Shown: positions 42,397-52,089 of the stretch, piece by piece | Layout: each line of letters starts with the position of its first letter | Numbering within the stretch: position 1 is the stretch's first letter | Assembly: GCF_002214485.1 (NCBI RefSeq) | Contig: NZ_CP015102.1 | Location: forward strand, 186,001-250,000 | Origin: Thermococcus pacificus | GTDB lineage: Archaea; Methanobacteriota_B; Thermococci; Thermococcales; Thermococcaceae | Length of the DNA: 64,000 bases | Reading direction: 5' to 3' | Translations under genes and position numbers: made by a program | Notes under the pieces: generated by a model | What the model was told of the DNA's origin: nothing | Databases searched by the model: none | Seen by the model: the letters and a program-made list of their open reading frames with translations, nothing else

Positions 42397-43761
42397 ATGA
42401 GAAAGGTTCCGGTTCTAATTGTGCTCATCCTTCTGCTGATCATCCCCCCTGTTTCTGCAGGTGAGTTAATTTACCACCCGAACAGGGAGGCCTTTCAGGC
42501 GTTTCTGAACTCTGACTCCCCGTACACCGTCGTCTCCGGGAACGATGACTGGGCCCGGGGCTGGGCATACTACGTCGACGAGAGGCTCCATACCCTAAAG
42601 CCCCGCGGAAACGGCACCCTCGTCCTCGTCGGGAACGTCTATAACAACGGTCTGATGGCCTCCCTCTGGAACCAGACGGGCCTTCCAAAAAACGCCTCTC
42701 TTCTTCCTGCCATCATCGTTCTCAACAATACCATCCTCATAACCGGCTCCGAGAACAACATATACCTCACCGAGAGGGCCTTTGAGGGACTGTGGAATCC
42801 CCCTGATGGTTCACTGGTGGCCTTCCTTCTGCTGGCATTCTTCCTCATGCTTCTCTTCCTAATCCTCCTGAGCAACGATGACAGTCACGCCGGGAGGTTC
42901 TACGCCCTTGCATTTTCACTCTACGTCCTCTGGTACCTCACCGCGGAGAGGCCCCTTTTTACGGAGGGCTTCCTAATGGACATGCTCTCGGCCCTTAAGT
43001 TCACCGTCGGAGGCCTGCCCGACTCCCCGCTGAGCGCGCTCATGGGTGCGGCCTTCAGGTTCATCCCCCCGATAGAGGAGAACGTGGTCTTTATCCACTG
43101 GGTGCTGGTGCTCATCATCCTCTCATTCTCCTTCTACCTCGCCCCCAAGAAGGCCCGCGAGCTCGGCTTCCTAGTTTTTGGTTTGGCGTTCGTGGCCCCA
43201 ATGTTTAGAAGCTATCTTGGCCACATAAGCGGGAGCGCCCTCGGCCTTGCGGGCTTCGTTATAACCCTCTCCGTAATCTGCAACGTGACGTTTTCGCCTG
43301 AGAAATGGAAGGCCCTGCTTCAGACCGCGGTTCTGTCGCTCTTCACGTTGCTGGCGATAGCGATAAACCCATATCTGGTTGCTATCCCGCTGATATTCGT
43401 TATAGCGTTCCCGAAGAGACACCTTAGGAACTACGTTTACCTCGTCATAACAGGTGCCAGTGCATTCCTTATGTACAGGGCATTCGGGACGCCCCAGGGA
43501 CTCCCGACCGGGATAAGCGCCAACGCCCTTTCCTACCTTAAGGACTTCCTCCTCAACAGCGGCCTCGCCATCGCAACGGCGGTCTACGCAGCTGCAAACA
43601 GAAAAGAGATAAGGATGAAGGGCCCCACGGCCTTCCTCTTCCTCACGACCGTGATTTACCTTCCGGCGGCCTTCTTCATCCCGTCTCTGTTCCCCTACAG
43701 CTTCGTGCTTCTTGCGGCCTTAACTGTTAGGCTCATCCACGGTCTCACACCTAAAACTTGA
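42397..43761 (+). CDS. Multi-pass membrane protein with extracytoplasmic domain, unknown
   Basis: 454 aa. Signal sequence (1-20, ends VSAG), an extracytoplasmic domain of about 115 residues (PNREAFQAFLNSDSPYTVVSGNDDWARGWAYYVDE; resembles a nucleotide/cell-wall repeat-like domain but not clearly), then ~10 membrane helices to the end. Start is the ATG at 42397 after GGGAGGGAGAGC; earlier in-frame ATGs lie before the TATA-like CTTTTTAACC (~42355). The 3' end overlaps the convergent DUF2110 gene by 11 bases. Family not recognised. Confidence 0.78.
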   Translation: MRKVPVLIVLILLLIIPPVSAGELIYHPNREAFQAFLNSDSPYTVVSGNDDWARGWAYYVDERLHTLKPRGNGTLVLVGNVYNNGLMASLWNQTGLPKNASLLPAIIVLNNTILITGSENNIYLTERAFEGLWNPPDGSLVAFLLLAFFLMLLFLILLSNDDSHAGRFYALAFSLYVLWYLTAERPLFTEGFLMDMLSALKFTVGGLPDSPLSALMGAAFRFIPPIEENVVFIHWVLVLIILSFSFYLAPKKARELGFLVFGLAFVAPMFRSYLGHISGSALGLAGFVITLSVICNVTFSPEKWKALLQTAVLSLFTLLAIAINPYLVAIPLIFVIAFPKRHLRNYVYLVITGASAFLMYRAFGTPQGLPTGISANALSYLKDFLLNSGLAIATAVYAAANRKEIRMKGPTAFLFLTTVIYLPAAFFIPSLFPYSFVLLAALTVRLIHGLTPKT

Positions 43762-44479
43762 TGGCCCCGATGACTGCCCCCTTAAGGTGGGGGCCTATCT
43801 CCTTGATAATGCCCGGAGCCTGGGTTCCCTTCTTGAGGACGAGCAGGGTCTCCATGAGTCCAAGCTCTTCGATCCTCTTCACGTCTCTACCGTGGCCGGT
43901 CTGGATGAGGGCCTTCTCCACGTTTTCGCTCACCGTTCCGGCTATGAAGAGCTTGTCGTGGCCGTCTTCGAGCCAGCTCTTGATGCGCTTCAGCTGTTCT
44001 TTACTGAAGGCCAGCTCAACTTCCCTCGCCCCGAACTCGACCTTCGTGGCGATGACCTCTACCGGCAGGTTGTCGACCCAGCCAAACCTGACTATCATCT
44101 GCCTCACAGGTATGTCTCCAAAGGTTTCCTTCAGGTAGTAGAGGGGCAAAAGAGCGTCCTTCGGCCTCGGCCGGAAGATTCCGATGTCGACGTAGGCACC
44201 GTAGCCGACCTTGCCGAGGTCGATAAACCTTCCACGGTAGGTCTTACCCTCTTCAACGGCCTTGAGGCTGTAGGGAACCTCACCGAACTCCTCGCGGACG
44301 AGGTTTGCGCTTATCTCCTCGTCCTCACCCTTGAGAGAAACCTTGACCCAGTTCTTCTTGACCGCGGAGAGCTTCCACTCAACTTCAAGCTCCCCCAAAA
44401 TGGCCTTAAGCTTCCTGTCGAGCTTAAGAAAACCGCTCCTGTCACCATAAACTTTCTCCAAAATAACCACTTCTTCCAT
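43751..44479 (-). CDS. DUF2110 family protein
   Basis: 242 aa, soluble. The central section YRGRFIDLGKVGYGAYVDIGIFRPRPKDALLP reads like an S1/OB-type RNA-binding strand set; flanking parts are alpha/beta. Assigned to DUF2110, an archaeal family, from pattern and from its position just downstream of the TFE gene (47 bases away, same strand), which I recall as a common arrangement in Thermococcales. A role in transcription or RNA handling is suggested but unproven. Start at ATG 44479 after GGTGAAG. Confidence 0.75.
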   Translation of the reverse strand: MEEVVILEKVYGDRSGFLKLDRKLKAILGELEVEWKLSAVKKNWVKVSLKGEDEEISANLVREEFGEVPYSLKAVEEGKTYRGRFIDLGKVGYGAYVDIGIFRPRPKDALLPLYYLKETFGDIPVRQMIVRFGWVDNLPVEVIATKVEFGAREVELAFSKEQLKRIKSWLEDGHDKLFIAGTVSENVEKALIQTGHGRDVKRIEELGLMETLLVLKKGTQAPGIIKEIGPHLKGAVIGAIKF

Positions 44480-44525
44480 CTTCACCATCCCCGAAGTTCA
44501 TTAAATGGGGACCATTCAGTTCGAA

Positions 44526-45071
44526 TCAGTTCGACTCGCTCTTTCTAGCTTTGGGCTTCTTCCTGAGGCCGAGTTCTATCTCGAGCTCCTCGATGCGCTT
44601 CTTCAGCTCCTCAACAATCGCGGTGTTGTCGTACTGCATGAGCATCTGGCCGCATATCGGGCACTGGAACTCGTATTCCATCGCCTCGTCAAAGGTCAGC
44701 TTCGGGTGCCCCGGCGTCCCGCAGTGGTAGTAGATCTCGCTGGTCTCCTCCTCGAGCATCTCCTTGAGCCTCTTCAGCTCTGCCATCTTCTTAGCGCGGA
44801 GTATCTCTGGGAGGCGCTTCGTCTCGAGGCGCCAGTAGTAGTAATACCAGCCCGTCTCCTTGTCCCTGATGCGCTTGAACTCCGCCAGCCCCTGGTCGTA
44901 GAGCATGTAGAGAACCTTCCTGACGGTGTTGACCCTTATCTCTGTCATCTCGGCAAGTTCCTCGTCGGTGGCTTCCTTCTTCTTCTCAAGAGCCTTGATT
45001 ACCTCAACGGCCTCTTCTCCGCCCATGTCCATTGCGAGTTCGAGGAGTTCCTTGTTCTTGCGCCTTCCCAC
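44526..45071 (-). CDS. tfe: Transcription initiation factor E, alpha subunit
   Basis: 181 aa. Archaeal TFE helps RNA polymerase open promoters. N-terminal winged helix (residues ~3-85: [62 protein letters not shown]), a linker coiled coil ([16 protein letters not shown]), then a zinc ribbon (HCGTPGH ... FQCPICGQM) and a C-terminal helix. The first zinc knuckle has Cys and His rather than two Cys. The start is the GTG at 45071, seven bases after GGAGGT; an ATG at 45113 lies before that site. A long leader with several TATA-like boxes precedes it. Confidence 0.94.
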   Translation of the reverse strand: MGRRKNKELLELAMDMGGEEAVEVIKALEKKKEATDEELAEMTEIRVNTVRKVLYMLYDQGLAEFKRIRDKETGWYYYYWRLETKRLPEILRAKKMAELKRLKEMLEEETSEIYYHCGTPGHPKLTFDEAMEYEFQCPICGQMLMQYDNTAIVEELKKRIEELEIELGLRKKPKARKSESN

Positions 45072-45215
45072 AGCAACGACCTCCGTAGAATATATTTGAG
45101 CCTCCAAATACATACCCTAGGGGGCTGTCCAATATTAAACTATGTGTGCAGGGATATATATAGGTTTTTGTCAAATTTCCAACTCCAATGGACGGAAAAG
45201 AACATTGAACAGAGA

Positions 45216-45503
45216 TCACTCAGTGAAGTACTCGCTGAGAAGCTCCTTCGCGGAGGGCTTGTAGAGCTCGAGAACCTCGATGTGCTCTATAACGTTGCCC
45301 TCACGGAGCTTGAGCTTGACCTTTCCCCCGTAGACCTGAAGGTCGTCGAGCATGCCGTATATAGCATCTTCCGCCTCCAGGGGGCTCTTGAACTTCATTA
45401 TGTACTCCTCCCCGTCGGAGAGGATGAGCTTGACCCAGTACTCACTCTTCCTCTTGAATGGACGGGTAATCTTGGGCTTGAAGTTGTCGATTATGATTTC
45501 CAA
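45216..45503 (-). CDS. Small conserved-looking protein, unknown
   Basis: 95 aa, soluble, alpha/beta with a strand-rich first half (EIIIDNFKPKITRPFKRKSEYWVKLILSDGEEYIMKF) and a C-terminal helix (SAKELLSEYFTE). No motif recognised. I chose the TTG at 45503, seven bases after GGAGGT; a GTG at 45512 overlaps that ribosome binding site. The gene ends 145 bases before the TFE start on the same strand and has its own TATA-like TCTTTAGACC upstream. Confidence 0.7.
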   Translation of the reverse strand: MEIIIDNFKPKITRPFKRKSEYWVKLILSDGEEYIMKFKSPLEAEDAIYGMLDDLQVYGGKVKLKLREGNVIEHIEVLELYKPSAKELLSEYFTE

Positions 45504-45667
45504 GAGCGCCACCTCCGGTCTAAAGACTTTTGGCCTCTCTAAGGCTGTTAGGGTACGGATTTTTAAGGGTTTCTTAAGAGGCTCTGAGAAAATACGCAGA
45601 CTGGTATTTAAACGTTATGAAGGCAATGTTTTTATTCGCGGGAGTTAAGTGGATAAGGGGCTGTGAA

Positions 45668-46642
45668 ATGTGGGCGGTGGAGGCCGAAGATCTGAGGAAG
45701 AGCTATCCCAAGAAGATACCTTTCCCTCTCCGGAAAGTCGAGTGGATCGATGCGGTCAGAGGGATAAGCTTCAGAGTAAAGAGGGGCGAGCTCTTCGGCC
45801 TCCTCGGGCCAAACGGGGCCGGCAAGACAACCACCATAAAGATACTGACAACACTCCTCGAGCCGAGCGGGGGGACCGCCAGAATCCTCGGGCTGGACGT
45901 TAGGAGAGAGACCAGAGAGATAAGGAGGAGGATAAACCTTGTTGCCGAGGGCGAGAGAACCCTCTACTGGCGGCTGAGTGCCTACGAGAACCTCAAGTAC
46001 TTCGCGAGGATATACTACGTCCCGAAAAACGAGGAGAGGGAGCGCATTGAGAGACTTCTAAAGCTAGTTGGGCTATGGGAGAGGCGCAACGACCTCGTGA
46101 TGAACTTCTCGCGCGGAATGAAGCAGAGGCTGGCGATAGCCAAGGCCCTGATCAACGATCCCGAGGTTCTCTTCTTAGATGAACCCACCCTGGGCCTCGA
46201 CGTCCAGAGCGCCATCTTCGTCAGGGAGTTCATAAGGCGGCTCGTCGATGAAGAAGGCAAAACCGTGCTCCTGACAACCCACTACATGGCGGAGGCGGAG
46301 CAGCTCTGCGACAGGATAGCAATAATCGACGGCGGGAAGATAATAGCCCTCGACACGCCGGAGGGGCTTAAGAAGCTCGTGAGGGATGAGGAAACCGTCG
46401 AGATACATGCAAAAGACGTTGGGCCGGAGAAAATCGCCCCCTCTCCCTTCAAGATGGCCGTTGTTGAGAGGAACCCCGAGACCGGGGTTGTAAGGCTTAG
46501 GGCTCAGGTCGATGAGGAGGAGCTGCCAAAGCTGGTCGAGTGGCTCGTGAGGAAGGGAGTTAAGATCCTCTCCGTCGAGAGGAAGGAACCGACCCTCGAG
46601 GACGTCTTCATAAAGCTCACTGGCAGGGGGCTGAGAGATTGA
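45668..46642 (+). CDS. ABC-2 type exporter, ATP-binding protein
   Basis: 324 aa. Walker A GPNGAGKTT, Q-loop region NLVAEGERTLYWRLS, the signature FSRGMKQRL (a variant of LSGGQ), Walker B VLFLDEPTLGLD and the switch His in LLTTHYMAEAEQLCD. The C-terminal ~80 residues are the regulatory domain seen in DrrA/CcmA-like drug and lipid exporters. Start at ATG 45668 after AAGGGG; ORF starts at 45617 lie near the TATA-like TTTTTATTC. Forms an operon with two permease genes. Confidence 0.93.
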   Translation: MWAVEAEDLRKSYPKKIPFPLRKVEWIDAVRGISFRVKRGELFGLLGPNGAGKTTTIKILTTLLEPSGGTARILGLDVRRETREIRRRINLVAEGERTLYWRLSAYENLKYFARIYYVPKNEERERIERLLKLVGLWERRNDLVMNFSRGMKQRLAIAKALINDPEVLFLDEPTLGLDVQSAIFVREFIRRLVDEEGKTVLLTTHYMAEAEQLCDRIAIIDGGKIIALDTPEGLKKLVRDEETVEIHAKDVGPEKIAPSPFKMAVVERNPETGVVRLRAQVDEEELPKLVEWLVRKGVKILSVERKEPTLEDVFIKLTGRGLRD

Positions 46643-47439
46643 TTCTGGCGGTCGTGGAGAAGGAATTCAGAATGTTTTTCCGATATCCCCTCCGCGTAAT
46701 CAGCTCGATCCTCGTGGGGGTAGTCTTCCTTCTCCAGTTCGTTTACTTCGGCCAGGCCGTTCTGGGTGGCAGGTACTCGGCACTGCTTGAGTCCTCCACT
46801 GGAATGGGCGACTATCCAACCTACGCCCTCATAGGCTACGTCCTCTGGTGGGTCTCGGTTTCGCCGATGGAGGCCTACGTCTGGGGGGTGAGAAGGGAGC
46901 TCCAGAGGGGAACCTTCGAAACCAACGTACTGTCCCCTTCGAGGCTCACCGGCCTGCTCTTCGGCCTCGCCCTGAGCTGGCTCCTCATGGACTCCGCCCT
47001 AATGGTCATAGTTTTTGCCTTCGGCGTGTCCCTTTTCGACATACCAGTTACAATCCCCCTCCTCCTGAAGTCCCTGCCGGCGATAATCGCCTCCCTTATA
47101 GCTTTCATGGGCTTCGGCTTCATCTTCGCTGGACTGGTCATGCTCTTCAAGAACATCGGCCCATTCGCCCAGATTTTCGAGTTTGCCATGCTCTTCCTCT
47201 CTGGGGTCTTCTTCCCCCTCTCAGTCATGCCAGACTGGGTGATAGCCATCTCCAGGCTCTTCCCCCTCACACACTCGGCGGTCATAGTCAGGGCCCTCTT
47301 CGCAGGGGGCAGCTACAGCGATGTGGGCTCCTCCCTCCTCTGGCTCCTCGCTTTGATGCCCCTCTACTGGGGCATCGGGTACCTCCTCTTCAGCTGGGCC
47401 GAGAGGACAACGAGGGTGATTGGCTATGGTGGCTACTGA
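46639..47439 (+). CDS. ABC-2 type exporter, permease 1
   Basis: 266 aa, six predicted membrane helices with the ABC-2 plan: cytoplasmic VEKEFRMFFRYPLRV start, a long first loop and the conserved end SGVFFPLSVMPDWVIAISRLFPLTHSAVIVRALFAGG. The TTG start (46639) overlaps the stop of the ATPase gene (TTGA) and has GGGGGCTGA upstream; translation is probably coupled. Substrate unknown; drug, lipid or polysaccharide export are all possible. Confidence 0.88.
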   Translation: MILAVVEKEFRMFFRYPLRVISSILVGVVFLLQFVYFGQAVLGGRYSALLESSTGMGDYPTYALIGYVLWWVSVSPMEAYVWGVRRELQRGTFETNVLSPSRLTGLLFGLALSWLLMDSALMVIVFAFGVSLFDIPVTIPLLLKSLPAIIASLIAFMGFGFIFAGLVMLFKNIGPFAQIFEFAMLFLSGVFFPLSVMPDWVIAISRLFPLTHSAVIVRALFAGGSYSDVGSSLLWLLALMPLYWGIGYLLFSWAERTTRVIGYGGY

Positions 47440-48244
47440 ACTGAGGGCCCTCTGGGGCGTGGCGGTGAAGAGCTGGAGGATATTCCTCAGCTACAGGGTC
47501 TGGTTCATAAGCGACATAGCCATGGGCTTCTTCTTTGTAGGGCAGGCCCTCCTCATAGGCATCGGCCTGACCGGTGAAAGGAACTCCGAGGCCCTGCAGG
47601 AACTCACCGGCTACTCGGACTACGTTACCTTCGCGGTTCTCGGGTTCATGGTTCTGGGCTTTGGATTGACCTTCTTGAGCGGCTTCGTCTGGAGCGTGGT
47701 TGACGAGCTCTACGCCGGAACGCTCGAGTACTCATTCGCGGCCCCTATGAGGAGGCTGACATTCTTCCTCGGCAACGTCCTGACGAGAATCCTTCTCTCC
47801 TTCGTCTACATGGCCTTCTACGTCCCGGCCTTTGTGCTGCTCTTCGGTCTCAGCTTCGATCCGGTCGCTTTTTCGAGAGCTATCCCGGTTCTCCTCCTCG
47901 GAACCGTGGGAATGATAGGCATGGGCATGGCGGCAGCTGGAATAGTGCTCTACCTCCGCGACCCGGGTCCCTTCATAAGCATCCTTGAGATGCTCGTCTT
48001 TGCCCTCAGTGGCGCTATGTACCCGGTGTCGATACTCCCTAAGGGCCTCCAGTACCTCGCGAAGGCCCTCCCATACTCACCGACTACCGAGGCAGTCAGA
48101 AAGGTCGTCGCCTACGGCTACGGAGCCTCAATAAGCGAGATAACCTACCTCCTCCTCGTGTCTCTCACCTACGGGCTCCTGGGATACCTGACCTACAGGT
48201 GGAGTGAAAAACAGGCGAGGGTAGTGGGCCTCAAGACCTACTGA
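47426..48244 (+). CDS. ABC-2 type exporter, permease 2
   Basis: 272 aa, six predicted helices, homologous in plan to permease 1 (start [21 protein letters not shown]; end [33 protein letters not shown]). The two permeases likely form a heterodimer with the ATPase. The ATG at 47426 follows GGTGATTGGCT and lies 14 bases inside the end of permease 1. Its own end overlaps the convergent PfkB kinase gene by 14 bases. Confidence 0.88.
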   Translation: MVATELRALWGVAVKSWRIFLSYRVWFISDIAMGFFFVGQALLIGIGLTGERNSEALQELTGYSDYVTFAVLGFMVLGFGLTFLSGFVWSVVDELYAGTLEYSFAAPMRRLTFFLGNVLTRILLSFVYMAFYVPAFVLLFGLSFDPVAFSRAIPVLLLGTVGMIGMGMAAAGIVLYLRDPGPFISILEMLVFALSGAMYPVSILPKGLQYLAKALPYSPTTEAVRKVVAYGYGASISEITYLLLVSLTYGLLGYLTYRWSEKQARVVGLKTY

Positions 48245-49121
48245 ATGGGAGCTCCATTCCAAGTTCCTCCGCAATCCTGACGACCTCGTCGAGGGGAATG
48301 ACGGCGCTCCTCGCCCCGACCTTCTGGACCGTGAGGTACGCCAGGAGCATGCCCAGTCTCGCCGAATCTTCGAGCGTCCAGCCGTTCAGGACGCCGTAGA
48401 TAACGCCCGCGTCGAAGGAGTCGCCGGCGCCGGTGGAGTCCACGACCTTCGCACTCAGCCCCCTTATCTCTGCCACGTTCCCTCTCTCGTCCCTCACCAT
48501 AGCCCCGCCGCCGTTGAGGGTAACGACGAGGTTTTTGGCCCTCGAGAGGGAAAGGTCAAGGGAGCCGAACTTCCTCCTGTACTCGTCCTCGTTCATCATG
48601 AGGTAATCGACCCTTTCCTCGACGCCCTCTGGAAGGACGGCCTCACCTATGTCAAGGGAGATCGTTATGCCCCTCTCGCTCGCGAACTTCACGACCCCTT
48701 CAATGGTCTCCGGCGGGTTCGAGGACATGTGAATGTGCCTTGCCCTCGACAGGTAGTCGAAGTCGAGCCTCTTGAGAAGATTCGCACCTGGATACTTCAC
48801 TATCCTCTTGTCGTCGCCGTGAACCATCGCTACGGCCACGCCGGAGGGTGCGTCGACGATCTGTATCCCTGAGGTGTCGACGCCTATCTTCTTAAAATAT
48901 GACATATGTGCCTCGCCTATCTCGTCCCTTCCAACAGCCCCAAGGTAGCCGGTCCTCAATCCAAAGTGGGCAAGCCAGGTTATCGTGTTCGCGGCCGCAC
49001 CGCCGAGGCCGAAGTATGCTTCCTTGGCGTTCACCTTCTCGTGGAAATCCGGGAATCTATCCAGGAGCATGATTATGTCGTAGTTGAGGTTTCCGATGCC
49101 TATGACGTCGAGTTTCTGCAT
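48231..49121 (-). CDS. PfkB-family carbohydrate/nucleoside kinase
   Basis: 296 aa. Ribokinase-fold: start [21 protein letters not shown], the first signature [17 protein letters not shown], and the second signature [16 protein letters not shown] with the catalytic Asp and anion hole. Substrate may be a sugar or a nucleoside; archaeal PfkB enzymes include both and sequence does not tell. No sugar-pathway neighbour helps. Start at the ATG 49121 after GGTGAGGAGA; 49130 is a poorer alternative. Divergent from the ACT-domain regulator gene. Confidence 0.88.
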   Translation of the reverse strand: MQKLDVIGIGNLNYDIIMLLDRFPDFHEKVNAKEAYFGLGGAAANTITWLAHFGLRTGYLGAVGRDEIGEAHMSYFKKIGVDTSGIQIVDAPSGVAVAMVHGDDKRIVKYPGANLLKRLDFDYLSRARHIHMSSNPPETIEGVVKFASERGITISLDIGEAVLPEGVEERVDYLMMNEDEYRRKFGSLDLSLSRAKNLVVTLNGGGAMVRDERGNVAEIRGLSAKVVDSTGAGDSFDAGVIYGVLNGWTLEDSARLGMLLAYLTVQKVGARSAVIPLDEVVRIAEELGMELPFSRS

Positions 49122-49231
49122 TCTCCTCACCCCGCATTTCCCCTTCTGCCTTCCGGGTTAATAACCTTGCCCATTGGGAGAAAGATTTAAATATCCATTT
49201 CTACTCAGTTATGTGTAAGAGGTGAACAAAG

Positions 49232-49822
49232 ATGATGCTCATACTCGAGGCCTATTTCAAGAACTACCCAGCGAGAAGAAAGGTGGCCGAGTTCCTCTTT
49301 GAGAACGGCCTCAGCGTCAAGAACGGCAAGGTTTACCTCAGGGACGTCGAGGTTCCGATAAGTGAGCTCGCCAGAATAATAGGTGTCAACAGGAAGATAG
49401 TCTACCACACCATTGAATACATAGAGAAGACATACCCCCTCAAGCTCATCTTCGCGAAGCTGAACCCCCTACCGAGCCTCATCGACGTCGCACCTCTTAT
49501 GGGCTGGGAGGTTCTTGAGATAGAGCTCGACAAGGACCGGTACCTTCAGGGCTTCTCGGATGTCCTGAGGCTGCTCTATGAGAACGGCGTTCCTGTCATG
49601 GAGGTATTCAGCAGAAACCTCCGTGAGGAGCCCACTAAGCTCTACATAGTCATCGATGGAACTCTCCCCGTCGATGTGTTCGTGAGGGTTAAGGAGATGG
49701 AAGGTTTCAGAAAACTCATCCTCCACACCCCAGAGAAGGACAAAGAAAAGTTTGTCTGCAACTACTGTGAGGTCAAATACTGTCCAAAGAGAGTCCTAGT
49801 CGAGAAGATGGCTAGCCCGTGA
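49232..49822 (+). CDS. HTH plus ACT-domain regulator with a C-terminal Cys cluster
   Basis: 196 aa. N-terminal HTH-like helices ([44 protein letters not shown]), then an ACT-like domain ([63 protein letters not shown]). Matches the archaeal group described as predicted regulators of amino acid metabolism. Cys176, Cys179 and Cys184 near the end could bind metal. GAGGTGAACAAAG precedes the ATG; TATA box GATTTAAATATCC at ~49185. The amino acid sensed is unknown. Confidence 0.84.
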   Translation: MMLILEAYFKNYPARRKVAEFLFENGLSVKNGKVYLRDVEVPISELARIIGVNRKIVYHTIEYIEKTYPLKLIFAKLNPLPSLIDVAPLMGWEVLEIELDKDRYLQGFSDVLRLLYENGVPVMEVFSRNLREEPTKLYIVIDGTLPVDVFVRVKEMEGFRKLILHTPEKDKEKFVCNYCEVKYCPKRVLVEKMASP

Positions 49823-50087
49823 CCCTGAACCCTTCAAGGCCCTCCGGTTCTTCCCATTTCACCTCAACCTTCGTTACCCTTGCCATGGGCGGCCCCTGAT
49901 GCGCCCAACCGATTAAAGCCTCGACCCTCTCTTCCTCTCCTTCTACAACGGCCTCAACTGTTCCGTCCGGCAGGTTTCTGACCCATCCTGCTAAGCCGAG
50001 TTTTCTAGCTTCCCTCTGCATGCTCCAGCGGAAGCCGACCCCCTGAACGCGCCCGTGGATTCTGAGGTGCGCCCTTATCCACGCCAT
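49812..50087 (-). CDS. acyP: Acylphosphatase
   Basis: 91 aa, normal length for the family. Hydrolyses acyl phosphates. Active-site block [43 protein letters not shown] with the phosphate-binding Arg in GFRW and the catalytic Asn in VRNLPDG. I chose the ATG at 50087, which opens [14 protein letters not shown]; an ATG at 50114 adds nine unlikely residues. Its last 11 bases overlap the convergent ACT regulator gene. Confidence 0.94.
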   Translation of the reverse strand: MAWIRAHLRIHGRVQGVGFRWSMQREARKLGLAGWVRNLPDGTVEAVVEGEEERVEALIGWAHQGPPMARVTKVEVKWEEPEGLEGFRVTG

Positions 50088-50158
50088 ACCACATCCCGGG
50101 GTTATTACCCCCACAACCGATTTAAGCTTATCCGTCGATTCTAGAAGTGGGTGAGGAC

Positions 50159-50473
50159 ATGGAGGGGATATTCGTCTACACTACTTTCCCCGACTGGGAG
50201 AGTGCCAGGAAAATCGTCAGGGAGCTCCTGGAGAGAAAGCTCATAGTTTGCGCCAACCTCCGTGAGCACGAGGCAATGTACTGGTGGGAAGGAAAGATAG
50301 AGGAAGGTAAAGAGGTCGGGGCGATCCTCAAGACTGAGGTGAGCAAGTGGAAGGAACTCAGAGAGGCCATAAGGGAGCTCCACCCCTATGAGATTCCGGT
50401 GATAGCGAGAATCGACCTCGATAAGCTCAACAGGGAATACTCAGAGTGGATGGCAAGGGTGCTCTTCGGATGA
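50159..50473 (+). CDS. cutA: CutA divalent-ion tolerance protein
   Basis: 104 aa. Small trimeric protein of the CutA1 family: [64 protein letters not shown] and the C-terminal Trp in YSEWM. Linked to copper/divalent ion tolerance in bacteria; archaeal role not settled, very heat-stable fold. ATG 50159 after GTGGGTGAGGAC. Overlaps the DUF99 gene (GATGA). Confidence 0.95.
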   Translation: MEGIFVYTTFPDWESARKIVRELLERKLIVCANLREHEAMYWWEGKIEEGKEVGAILKTEVSKWKELREAIRELHPYEIPVIARIDLDKLNREYSEWMARVLFG

Positions 50474-51057
50474 TACGCAAGGTCAAGCCCCAGATCCGTG
50501 TCGTCGGCTTCGATGATGGGACGTTTTCTTTCTCTTCCAAACTTAACCGTGAGAGGACCGTTCTGATAGGAGTCGTCATGAAAGGTTCCCAGGAAGTAGT
50601 CGGCGTTCTCTCGCGCTGGATAACCGTCGATGGAAGAGATGCCACCGATGCGATGATTGATGCTGTTCTAAGCTCCCGCTTTAAAGACCTGCGCGTCATC
50701 CTCCTCAAAGGAATAACCTACGCGGGTTTCAACGTCGTGGACGTTGAGAGGCTTTACAGGGAGACGGGCCTTCCTGTGGTGGTCGTGGTCAGAAAAAAGC
50801 CCGACCTTGTTGCTATGGAGAATGCTTTAAGAAAGCACTTTCCCGACGCCAAAGAGCGGGTTGAACTCCTCAGGAAGGCCCCTCCACTCCTTGAGCTCAT
50901 TCCAGGGAAGCTCTACATCCAGGCGGTCGGCCTCGATGAGGAAACCGCCAGGGAGATAGTCCGCGTTACAACGAAAACTGGCCTCATTCCCGAACCCCTC
51001 AGGCTGGCCCACATGATAGCCTCCGCCGTGATGACCGGCGAGAGCACGAGGGAGTAG
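50470..51057 (+). CDS. DUF99 (UPF0215) family protein
   Basis: 195 aa. Archaeal DUF99: [12 protein letters not shown] near the start, [48 protein letters not shown], and the C-terminal [19 protein letters not shown]. Distantly related in fold to endonuclease V (conserved Asp in GFDDG), but nuclease activity is not shown. The ATG (50470) overlaps the cutA stop. Directly downstream begins the promoter of the C/D box RNA candidate. Confidence 0.88.
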   Translation: MIRKVKPQIRVVGFDDGTFSFSSKLNRERTVLIGVVMKGSQEVVGVLSRWITVDGRDATDAMIDAVLSSRFKDLRVILLKGITYAGFNVVDVERLYRETGLPVVVVVRKKPDLVAMENALRKHFPDAKERVELLRKAPPLLELIPGKLYIQAVGLDEETAREIVRVTTKTGLIPEPLRLAHMIASAVMTGESTRE

Positions 51058-51087
51058 GTTTATAAGTCCGTGGGAAAAGAAGGAAAC

Positions 51088-51150
51088 GACCGATGATGGC
51101 AACAGGGTAGCTACCGAATCTTGATGTGGAAGCCGTTCCAGTCTGAGGTC
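51088..51150 (+). ncRNA. C/D box guide RNA candidate
   Basis: Order of elements: stem GACC (51088-51091), C box ATGATGG (51093-51099, one mismatch), 14-nt spacer, D' box CCGA (51114-51117), C' box TGATGTG (51122-51128), 14-nt spacer, D box CTGA (51143-51146), stem GGTC (51147-51150) exactly complementary to the first arm. A TATA box TTTATAAG (51059-51066) sits 25 bases upstream of the predicted 5' end. Size and spacing fit archaeal dual-guide 2'-O-methylation RNAs. Targets are not determined: the D guide should pair with a site containing ACTGGAACGG, the D' guide with one containing AGCTACCC. Confidence 0.7.
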
Positions 51151-51987
51151 TCATTCGCACGGTACGAGCAGTACCGGCATTTTTGCATCCCTCATAACCC
51201 TCTCGGCGGTACTCCCCAGGATCAGGTCCTTGAGGAAGTTCCTTCCCTTCTTGCCGATTACTATCATGCTGGCCTTCTTTGCCAGTGCCATCCCTATTAT
51301 GGCCTGACTGGCCGGGCCCACCATAACCTCGGTTTCGAACTTCGCCCTGATGCCCTTAGCTGATTTCTCTAGGTTCTTCCTGGCGGCCTCTATGTTGTGC
51401 TCCAGCTCGTCCACGTTGCCGTAGTCAACTGAGTGGAGGAGTATGCCGCCCTCGATAAGTTCTTCGAACTCCTTAACCGTCTTGAGTATCTTTATCGAGC
51501 ACTCTGAGAAGTCCAGCGCTACCAGCGGCCGCTTGAAGACCTCCGAGCAGTCCCCGGAGAACTCAAATTTATCGTCCTTCTGAACGTACTTCAGGAGCAG
51601 GACGGGTCTCTTCGTGGCCCTCGCGAGGTTTGAGGCGGTACTGCCTACGAACATCCGCCTCCATATGTTCTCACCCACGCTGGGTATGACAACGAGGTCG
51701 ATGTTATTCTCCTCGGCCGTTTCCGCTATCTCCATGGAGGGAATTCCTATCTTCACGATGACCTCAACCTCTGCCCCCATCTCCTTGAGCTCCTCTGCCA
51801 GTTCCGCCAGCTTCTCACGGTATATCTCCTCGAGCTCGAAGGCCTCAAACTCGGCCACGGTTATGTCGATGACATGGATGAGGTGGAGTTCCTTAACTCC
51901 CTGCTCCACGAGTTTTGGGAGGCAGTGCCTGAGCGCGTGGAGCGAGACCTCCGAGAAGTCAGTAGGGTACAAAACCTTCTCAAACAT
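51151..51987 (-). CDS. Two-domain universal stress protein
   Basis: 278 aa with two tandem Usp domains: domain 1 from [23 protein letters not shown] to [20 protein letters not shown], domain 2 from [19 protein letters not shown] to [33 protein letters not shown]. The second domain keeps the ATP loop G-2x-G-9x-GST; the first has GSTASN after a longer loop. Start at ATG 51987 after GGGGTGAACAGG; 51996 is inside that site. Ends against the C/D RNA candidate on the other strand. Role: stress response, details unknown. Confidence 0.9.
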   Translation of the reverse strand: MFEKVLYPTDFSEVSLHALRHCLPKLVEQGVKELHLIHVIDITVAEFEAFELEEIYREKLAELAEELKEMGAEVEVIVKIGIPSMEIAETAEENNIDLVVIPSVGENIWRRMFVGSTASNLARATKRPVLLLKYVQKDDKFEFSGDCSEVFKRPLVALDFSECSIKILKTVKEFEELIEGGILLHSVDYGNVDELEHNIEAARKNLEKSAKGIRAKFETEVMVGPASQAIIGMALAKKASMIVIGKKGRNFLKDLILGSTAERVMRDAKMPVLLVPCE

Positions 51988-52089
51988 CCTGTTCACCCCA
52001 GTACCTATTTGTACTTCAATGTTTATTACAGTTACCCCTGCATTGGAAAGGATTATAACGCTCCGATTGAAGCTTTAACGGTGATGGCC

